64,000 nt of DNA, from contig CAZDUX010000013.1 of assembly GCA_964508715.1 (NCBI GenBank), positions 1 to 64,000 on the forward strand. The letters are read 5' to 3'. A program made the translations under genes and the position numbers. The notes beneath the pieces are model-generated. The model searched no databases. It was given only the letters and a program-made list of their open reading frames with translations, and had not been told where the DNA came from. Origin of the DNA: JAKALX01 sp964508715. Its GTDB lineage: Bacteria; Chloroflexota; Dehalococcoidia; Tepidiformales; Tepidiformaceae. Each line of letters starts with the position of its first letter. Position 1 is the stretch's first letter. Positions 58,719-64,000 of the stretch are shown here, piece by piece.

Positions 58719-59159
58719 TCAGGGATCCCGCCTGGCACCGCCGTCCTCGACTTGGAGAACCCCCTTCTGCTGTTCACCCAGGAGGAGCGCTGCCCAGATG
58801 TTCGGCGTATCAATGGCCCGCGCGCGAAAGCTGCTCTCTCGCTCGATGATAGCCTCCGGGGTGTGTCGCTCCCGCAGGAAGCGTTCGAAACCGGCGATGT
58901 CGCGGCCAATCGCGGCCCGGTACCCATCGGTCTGGTCCAACGCAGGCTGGCACTCGAAATGGCCGGCGAAATTGAGCCGGTCCAGCCAGCGGAGAGCGGC
59001 GATCGACTCCGCCTCGAACACGATGATTCGCAAATCGGAGAGCAGGTTATAGGCGCCAATCAGCCTGAGATCAGCCGGAACCTGCCGCCCCTGCCAGAGT
59101 ACGGCCCAGAACTCGAGATCTCTTGTCCGATCCATCTTGAACTGCCCGACGTACAGCAT
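58719..59159 (-). CDS. Small DUF3303-like protein
   Basis: A protein of about 146 residues from an ATG at 59159 with AGGG tracts upstream; a longer frame begins at 59204. The ferredoxin-like pattern LIGAYNLLSDLRIIVFEAESIAALRWLDRLNFAGHFECQPALDQ resembles DUF3303 proteins (short pieces GHFECQPAL, FEAESIAALRWLDR). The remainder is helical. Function unknown. It stands on the minus strand between two plus-strand genes. Confidence 0.55.
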   Translation of the reverse strand: MLYVGQFKMDRTRDLEFWAVLWQGRQVPADLRLIGAYNLLSDLRIIVFEAESIAALRWLDRLNFAGHFECQPALDQTDGYRAAIGRDIAGFERFLRERHTPEAIIERESSFRARAIDTPNIWAALLLGEQQKGVLQVEDGGARRDP

Positions 59160-59276
59160 CGATCTGCCCTTTTCCCTACACAGAAACTCCAGGATCCGGG
59201 GCACACTACCCGGTTCGGCGCAGCACGCATAGCCCGCCCAATCGACTATCTCCAGCCTTCAATCCACAATGCGCGC

Positions 59277-60227
59277 GTGACCGACCCGAGCGATCCTTCC
59301 GGTTCCCCTCGTGGCCAACCGAACCTCACCGGCACCGGTGAGGCGCGTGCTACCACCCCGGCCGGCCGCATCGTCGATAGGCTCGACCCCAACCGCCTTA
59401 TCCGCGAAACGCCGATCCTCGACCAGCTCACCGACCAGCTCGATCGTACACGGCGCCTCCTGGCCGGAGATGCCGAAGAGGCCGCCGAGGCGGCCCTCGC
59501 CCGCTTCGGCGACGACGCTTCCATGGAAGCCAGGATTGCCGTCGAACTCGCCGTCACCGATTCCCTCGCCAGCCCCGAACGTTTCCCCGAGGCCCATCGC
59601 ATCGTCATCCGTGCTCTCGAAGTCCTCGATCGTGAAGGCTCCCGCAATCCCAGGGTGCCGAACCTTGGCCCCCTCTCCGTCGTCGTCGAGTTCGTTGTCG
59701 AATACGTTGCCCGGTACATCGTCAAGTCGTACGCCCAGGATGTGGCCAACACGATGAAGCGTATCTACACCCGCCGCGAGGCCCAGGCCCCGCCTCGCGA
59801 CCCTTCTCGCTACCTGCTCGCACGATCGCGGGCCGACATGGATCGGATCGCGCCCGGCTATGGCGGGGGTGGCTTCGGACCTCTCGCCTTCGTTTTCGGT
59901 GGCATCCTCGTCCCCGTCCTCGCTTCCGCCGGTAAGTCACTCGGCGCGGTCCCGTTCACCAAGCCACTCATCATCGGCGGGCTCACCCTGCTCTTTGTCC
60001 TTTCCCTCGCCCTCTCATCGATCGTTCTCCAGGGCGCCTCAATCGCTCACCGCCGCTCGCGCCTCATTATGCAGCAACCGCTCGCCGCCCTCTGGGAGAC
60101 CATCGGCCACGTCGGCGACCCGCCCGAAGACGACGCCGTTCAACTCGCCACCTTCGCCGTCATCTTCACCGCGCTCCTCTGGTTCGTCGTGCCCGCCGGC
60201 ATCGCCGTCCTCTACTTCCTTCTCTGA
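59277..60227 (+). CDS. Polytopic membrane protein of unknown function
   Basis: A 316-residue protein from a GTG that follows CACAAT by six bases. The N-terminal 110 residues are acidic and helical (LDQLTDQLDRTRRLLAGDAEEAAEAAL). Then come a segment PNLGPLSVVVEFVVEYVARYIVKSYAQD and three or four membrane helices (AFVFGGILVPVLAS, PLIIGGLTLLFVLSLALSSIV, LATFAVIFTALLWFVVPAGIAV). I recognise no family. Followed by a small membrane protein and a glycosyltransferase. Confidence 0.65.
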   Translation: MTDPSDPSGSPRGQPNLTGTGEARATTPAGRIVDRLDPNRLIRETPILDQLTDQLDRTRRLLAGDAEEAAEAALARFGDDASMEARIAVELAVTDSLASPERFPEAHRIVIRALEVLDREGSRNPRVPNLGPLSVVVEFVVEYVARYIVKSYAQDVANTMKRIYTRREAQAPPRDPSRYLLARSRADMDRIAPGYGGGGFGPLAFVFGGILVPVLASAGKSLGAVPFTKPLIIGGLTLLFVLSLALSSIVLQGASIAHRRSRLIMQQPLAALWETIGHVGDPPEDDAVQLATFAVIFTALLWFVVPAGIAVLYFLL

Positions 60228-60458
60228 TGGAGAGCCCGGGTTCACAACCGCGGCCACCATCACCGGCCACGAACCCGCACCCTCCCTGCCACACAGGTGA
60301 TCACAACGGCCTGTGTAATATCTATTCCACGCCGCCCCCCTGGCGGTGATTCTCCGCGCCATCCAGTCCGTATCGATGGGTTTGCGATGAACATCCTGGC
60401 AGTACGGTGTACGCGTGCCGGGCGATATCCACCGTTCCCGGCCAGCACGAGGTGACCG

Positions 60459-60863
60459 ATGTCGAAACCCCGGCGAAAGCACCCGAACCCCCCGGCCCCG
60501 CCTCACCAGCCCTCTTCTGGATGGGAAGCTGTCTGGCAGGGCGATGGTGAGGCCCCGGCGGAGATCGTTGCCGGCGGGCTTTCGGCCGCCGGTATCCCCG
60601 CCCGCACGATGGGCGGGCAGCAACTCCCCTCCGGCTACCCGCACGTTTTCCAGCGGGATACCTGGGCGGTCTATACCCCCTCGTCCCACGCTGGCCATGC
60701 CCGCGAGATCCTGCGCCAGCGCGGCGATCACGCTGGTATCGTCTCGGGCACCGGCAATCTCTCGGCAGAACAGCGCGCTACCCTGCGCCTTGCCCTCATC
60801 CTCGGTATCTACGTCGCGCTCCCCGCTGTCGTCCTTGGTACGCTCTACGCCCTACTCAACTAA
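60459..60863 (+). CDS. DUF2007-like small membrane protein
   Basis: A 134-residue protein with GAGGTGACC before its ATG. The middle part WEAVWQGDGEAPAEIVAGGLSAAGIPARTMGG and VYTPSSHAGHAREILRQRG fits DUF2007/putative signal-transducing proteins, which look like ferredoxin-fold sensor domains. A C-terminal membrane helix (LALILGIYVALPAVVLGTLYAL) anchors it. Role unknown. Sits between an unknown membrane protein and a glycosyltransferase. Confidence 0.65.
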   Translation: MSKPRRKHPNPPAPPHQPSSGWEAVWQGDGEAPAEIVAGGLSAAGIPARTMGGQQLPSGYPHVFQRDTWAVYTPSSHAGHAREILRQRGDHAGIVSGTGNLSAEQRATLRLALILGIYVALPAVVLGTLYALLN

Positions 60864-60952
60864 CGCCGTCCTCCACCACGTCACCCGGCCCGCGCGCCCC
60901 CAGGCCCGGCACGAGAGTCGCCCCTAGCTAACCGGCACGCCACAATCCCCCT

Positions 60953-61684
60953 ATGAGCGCAAGCCCGGCGTCGTCGCGCCCGACCGTCGATGTGGTCATC
61001 CCCGTCTATAACGAGGTCAAGGTCCTCGAAGACAGTGTCCGCAAGACCCTCGCGCTCTTCGACGCACAGCCCCAGTACGACTGGCACCTCGTCATCGCCG
61101 ATAACGGCTCGAACGACGGCACCGGCGACCTTGCCAGGCGCCTCGAGTCCGAAGACCCCCGTGTCCGTGCCCTCCTGCTCACCATCAAGGGCAGGGGACT
61201 CGCGCTGCGCGAAGCCTGGCTCACCGGCACCGCCGATGTCGTCGCTTACATGGACGTGGACCTCAGTACCGACCTGCGCCACCTCCCCCGGCTCATCAAG
61301 ATGGTTGCGGAAGATGGCTGCGACGTTGCAATTGGCTCGCGTCTCGCCAAAGGCTCGAAGACCGACCGGCAGCTCAAGCGCGAAATCACCTCGCGCGGCT
61401 ACGTCTTCCTCATCCGTGCAACGTTCCCCCGGCTCCGCATTACCGATGCGCAATGCGGCTTCAAGGCGCTCAACCGGAGAGCCGTCGAAGCGATCGTCCC
61501 CCTCATTGAGAACCGCATGTGGTTCTTCGATACCGAACTCCTCATCCTCGCCCAGCGCCACGGCTTCAAGATCTGCGAGCTCCCCGTCCGGTGGGTCGAA
61601 GACACTGACTCCAAGGTGCACATCCTCAAGACCGCCACCGAGGATGTCCGGGGCCTCCTCCGCATGCGCTTCTCCCGCAAGTAG
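60953..61684 (+). CDS. Family 2 glycosyltransferase (dolichol/polyprenol-phosphate sugar synthase type)
   Basis: A 243-residue GT-A glycosyltransferase. It has VVIPVYNEVKVLEDSV, the D-x-D in YMDVDLSTDL, and GLNRRAVEAIVP-type acceptor region (here FKALNRRAVEAIVPL). The domain is close to polyprenyl-phosphate mannose/glucose synthases, which make a lipid-linked sugar donor in the membrane. No membrane helices of its own are present. CACAAT ends six bases before the ATG (leaderless). Next are the bc-complex genes. Confidence 0.9.
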   Translation: MSASPASSRPTVDVVIPVYNEVKVLEDSVRKTLALFDAQPQYDWHLVIADNGSNDGTGDLARRLESEDPRVRALLLTIKGRGLALREAWLTGTADVVAYMDVDLSTDLRHLPRLIKMVAEDGCDVAIGSRLAKGSKTDRQLKREITSRGYVFLIRATFPRLRITDAQCGFKALNRRAVEAIVPLIENRMWFFDTELLILAQRHGFKICELPVRWVEDTDSKVHILKTATEDVRGLLRMRFSRK

Positions 61685-61746
61685 CCGTCACCCGCCGCCA
61701 CGGGTCGCGCCTATACCACCGCGCTGGTAAACGCATCGTCCGTCGT

Positions 61747-61775
61747 TTGATCGCCGCAGGGGCCGATGGTATAAC
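61747..61775 (+). promoter_or_regulatory. Sigma-70-type promoter of the bc-complex operon
   Basis: TTGATC (61747-61752), 17-base spacer, TATAAC (61770-61775, 5 of 6 to TATAAT). It points at the small membrane peptide and cytochrome b genes, giving a leader of about 80 bases. Confidence 0.7.
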
Positions 61776-61862
61776 TCTCCATTGCTACGAGATTCACAAA
61801 GTGCGTGGAGTGCGCTGCCCAGCGCCTGCTCACCCCACGCTCCCGAGGGGGAGGCCGGACGG

Positions 61863-61982
61863 TTGGAGTTCTCAAATCTACCGCATGACGTCGCCGAAAC
61901 ACTCGAGCTTGTGTTTGTTGGCATCACCATCGTCGTCTCCCTTGCCATCATGGTCGTTCTCGGCCAGTGGTGGCAGAAGTAA
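61863..61982 (+). CDS. 39-residue membrane peptide at the head of the bc operon
   Basis: From a TTG start with GAGGGGGAGG about 8 bases upstream, a 39-residue peptide is encoded: an acidic amphipathic head (NLPHDVAETLELV) and one membrane helix (VFVGITIVVSLAIMVVLGQ), ending WWQK. It ends 15 bases before cytochrome b. Quinol oxidoreductases often carry single-helix small subunits, so this is likely an accessory subunit of this bc complex, but there is no recognised family. Confidence 0.6.
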   Translation: MEFSNLPHDVAETLELVFVGITIVVSLAIMVVLGQWWQK

Positions 61983-61997
61983 GAGGACCTGATACCG

Positions 61998-62750
61998 ATG
62001 GCCGTCGAATCGCCAACCAAGCCGACCTTCGCCGATAAGCTCTACGACAAGCTCTTCCATAACTACATCTGGAAGTCCATCTTCCGGACCGGTTACCCGA
62101 ACACCCCGCGTAACCAGATGCTCGTCGTGGCGACAAACGTCTTCCTCCACCTGCACCCCACGCGCATCCATCGAACCCACGTCAAGATCACCCACACGTA
62201 TTGCCTTGGCGGGCTCTCTTTCTTCATGTTCCTGGGCCTTACCGTCACTGGCATCCTGCTGATGTTCTACTACGTGCCCAGCGTCGAACGCGCGTACCTG
62301 GACATCCAGAATATCCAGACAACCGTCCAGTTCGGACAGCTCATGCGTAACATGCACCGCTGGATGGCCCACGCCATGGTCATCCTCGTCTTCTTGCACA
62401 TGATGCGCGTCTTCTATACCGGTGCGTACAAGCCCCCGCGCGAATTCAACTGGGTCGTGGGCGTCATCCTTCTCGTCCTCACCTTCCTCCTCAGCTTCAC
62501 CGGCTACCTGCTCCCCTGGGACCAACTCGCCTTCTGGGCAATCACTGTCGGCACCAACATCGCCGGCTCCGCCCCCGTCCTTGGCCCCAAGACGCGCTTC
62601 TGGCTCCTCGGCGGCTTCGAAGTCGGCCCCGACTCTCTCATCCGCTTCTACACCCTGCACGTCATCGGGTTGCCGCTGCTGGCCGCCATCTTCATGGCCG
62701 TCCACTTCTGGCGCATCCGCCGAGACGGCGGACTCGCCCGGCCGCTCTAG
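61998..62750 (+). CDS. Cytochrome b N-terminal subunit (bc-type, b6-like)
   Basis: A 250-residue membrane protein that holds two b hemes and the quinol sites. Heme ligands are paired histidines: NMHRWMAHAMVILVFLHMMRVF and, in the last helix, YTLHVIGLPLLAAIFMAVHFWRIRR (short pieces MHRWMAHAM, LHVIGLPLLAAIFMAVH). The GYLLPWDQLAFWA loop is the Qo region. Cytochrome b is split here into two polypeptides as in b6f and many Gram-positive complexes. It lies between the small membrane peptide and the second part. Confidence 0.93.
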   Translation: MAVESPTKPTFADKLYDKLFHNYIWKSIFRTGYPNTPRNQMLVVATNVFLHLHPTRIHRTHVKITHTYCLGGLSFFMFLGLTVTGILLMFYYVPSVERAYLDIQNIQTTVQFGQLMRNMHRWMAHAMVILVFLHMMRVFYTGAYKPPREFNWVVGVILLVLTFLLSFTGYLLPWDQLAFWAITVGTNIAGSAPVLGPKTRFWLLGGFEVGPDSLIRFYTLHVIGLPLLAAIFMAVHFWRIRRDGGLARPL

Positions 62751-62780
62751 ACCCGATATCGCAGTCAGGATAGGAACGTC

Positions 62781-63644
62781 ATGGCAACAGCTGTAGTCGC
62801 CCGACCAGTCACCCGCCCTCAGCCGCGGGCTCGTGATGAGGAAGTCCTCGTCTGGCCTGATCTCGTCTTCATCGAGTTCGTCGCCGCGATGGTCTTCACC
62901 CTCACCATCTTCTTCCTCTCGGCCGTCATGAATGCGCCGATCCTCGACCAGGCGAATGCCGACGTAACGCCTAACCCGTCGAAGGCCCCCTGGTACCTCC
63001 TCAACCTGCAGGAACTGCTCCTGCACATGAACGCCGCCATGGCCGGCGTCATCATCCCCACCATCTGGCTCGTCATCATGGGCGCCTTCCCCTACTTCGA
63101 TCGCGATAATGAGGGACAGGGCGAATGGTTCGGTACCGAGAACTCGGTCCGGATCACCGTTGCCAGCGGGGTCGTCGGATTCGTTGGTACCTGGGCACTC
63201 ATCCTCTGGGATACCGGCAAGGCCGCCTACCTCATTCACAAGTGGTTTGGTATCTCCGGTGGCGACAGGCTTCGCTTCCTCGAGAACGTCCGCTCCATCC
63301 AGTCGCAGCTCCCGTGGCCCGAATGGTCCACGCACATCCCCTACCTGCCCTTCAAGGTGAACCTCCTCGACCAGGAGTTCCTCAACCTGAACTTCCCCGC
63401 CTGGCTCGTCGAGCAAGGCATCCCAATCGCCGTTCTGGTTGGGCTTCCCTGCCTCCTCATCTACACGCTCTGGCGGATGGGATGGGTCGTTACCCGGCGC
63501 GATGCACTCCTTGCCCTCTTCAGCGGCTTCGTCGCGGCCTATGGCGTCCTCACCCTCTGCGGTACCGCCTTCCGCGGCCAGGGCCAGGAACTCGTCTTCC
63601 CCTGGGAGCTCAAAGTCAGCGAAGGCATCCCGGGCCAGGAGTAA
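62781..63644 (+). CDS. Cytochrome b C-terminal part / subunit IV-like
   Basis: A 287-residue membrane protein supplying the remaining helices of the split cytochrome b. It opens with a tail (PVTRPQPRARDEEVLVWPDLVFIEFVA), then LTIFFLSAVMNAPILDQANADVTPNPSKAPWYLLNLQELLLHMN (short piece PNPSKAPWYLLNLQE), where NPSKAPWYF-like residues mark subunit IV. Further helices end in a GTAFRGQGQ segment. Pairs with the preceding subunit. Confidence 0.92.
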   Translation: MATAVVARPVTRPQPRARDEEVLVWPDLVFIEFVAAMVFTLTIFFLSAVMNAPILDQANADVTPNPSKAPWYLLNLQELLLHMNAAMAGVIIPTIWLVIMGAFPYFDRDNEGQGEWFGTENSVRITVASGVVGFVGTWALILWDTGKAAYLIHKWFGISGGDRLRFLENVRSIQSQLPWPEWSTHIPYLPFKVNLLDQEFLNLNFPAWLVEQGIPIAVLVGLPCLLIYTLWRMGWVVTRRDALLALFSGFVAAYGVLTLCGTAFRGQGQELVFPWELKVSEGIPGQE

Positions 63645-63654
63645 GCAGACAGAT

Positions 63655-64000
63655 ATGGCAGCACAGCAAGCGAACCCCCGCGCCGGCCGCATCGAAATCG
63701 TGCGTCAGGCCGAAGCCCGTAAAATCGCCCGCCGCTCGTTCCTCCGCGTGAGCGTCTTCGCCGGCCTCACCCTTGGCCTCGGTGCCTGGACAGCGAGCTT
63801 CCTCGGCTTCTTCAACCGGCGAAAGCCCGTCGGCTTCGGCGGCATGGTCACGGTCACGAAGTCGCAGATTCCCCAGCCCGGTGCCGAGCCAGGCCGCATT
63901 TCCGAAGGCAAGTTCTGGCTCTCCAACCTCCAGGGCGCCGAGGGCGATGTCCTCGGGGTTGGCGGTACCGGTGGCCTCCTTGCTCTCTACTGGAAGTGCC
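63655..64000 (+). CDS. Rieske iron-sulfur protein (partial, cut by right edge)
   Basis: About 115 residues are visible. The twin-arginine signal RRSFLRVSVFAG followed by a membrane segment exports the folded protein by the Tat route. The last visible residues, LLALYWKC, stop at the first cysteine of the cluster-binding loop (expected C-x-H-x-n-C-x-x-H), so the cluster domain lies beyond base 64000. The gene follows the two cytochrome b parts, as in quinol-cytochrome c reductases. Confidence 0.9.
   Translation, partial: MAAQQANPRAGRIEIVRQAEARKIARRSFLRVSVFAGLTLGLGAWTASFLGFFNRRKPVGFGGMVTVTKSQIPQPGAEPGRISEGKFWLSNLQGAEGDVLGVGGTGGLLALYWKC

Overview
This 64 kb window is GC-rich (roughly two thirds G+C by eye) chromosomal DNA with densely packed single genes and short operons. 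I saw no phage, transposase, CRISPR, rRNA or tRNA gene. The gene content points to an aerobic or microaerobic, CoA-ester-rich bacterium. It includes a split cytochrome b / Rieske quinol oxidoreductase, an F420-type luciferase-family oxidoreductase, a CaiB-type CoA transferase, an ACAD10-like phosphotransferase, a PAC2 protein, an ECF cobalamin system and an alpha/beta hydrolase set. This mix resembles Chloroflexota, perhaps the Tepidiformia/Dehalococcoidia side, but that placement is inference from gene content and style only.

Layout. 1-2.3 kb: sufB (cut by the left edge), sufC and a SufR-like repressor on the minus strand, with a 15-base palindrome upstream. 2.4-4.9 kb: an HTH regulator, DNA polymerase IV and a DinB-fold protein. 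5.3-9.1 kb: a peptide/nickel-type ABC importer (binding protein and two permeases) with no ATPase gene. 9.2-17.3 kb: AcuI-type reductase, hydrolases, acetyltransferase, PAC2, a two-gene MaoC-like pair, esterase, serine hydrolase, YraN and RNase HII. 17.4-20.5 kb: a nitrate/sulfonate-type ABC ATPase and a double-domain permease, preceded by a possible 21-residue leader peptide.

20.7-26.5 kb is the most distinctive region. It is a cobalamin-riboswitch-controlled operon: riboswitch, intrinsic terminator, secreted alpha/alpha-toroid repeat protein, EcfT, fused double ECF ATPase, secreted DUF4430 (transcobalamin C-domain-like) protein, ECF S component. The two surface proteins look like the two halves of animal intrinsic factor/transcobalamin encoded separately. 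Both end in a similar P-A-T-G / transmembrane / Arg-rich tail.

26.6-41.8 kb: TlpA thioredoxin, a PhoB/PhoR-like two-component pair, a FlgM-like protein, sulfurtransferase, thioesterase, a membrane protein with a phosphatase-like head and propeller-like tail, epoxide-hydrolase-like protein, SDR, quinone oxidoreductase, phosphotransferase, a 28-copy 8-bp tandem array, and a DsbA plus His-rich membrane protein pair. 42.5-47.9 kb: a galactoside-use cluster (GH36 alpha-galactosidase, MFS transporter, sugar nucleotidyltransferase, galactokinase). 48-57.5 kb: acyl-CoA dehydrogenase, coaBC and coaX surrounded by heptanucleotide GTGAATC repeats, LLM oxidoreductase, metallo-hydrolase, DedA, epimerase, CoA transferase. 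57.5-64 kb: hydrolase, small unknown membrane proteins, a glycosyltransferase, and the start of the bc-complex operon (39-residue membrane peptide, two cytochrome b parts, Rieske protein cut by the right edge).

Many genes carry a TANNNT- or CACAAT-like hexamer 5-9 bases before the start codon with no Shine-Dalgarno, which suggests that leaderless transcription is common here.
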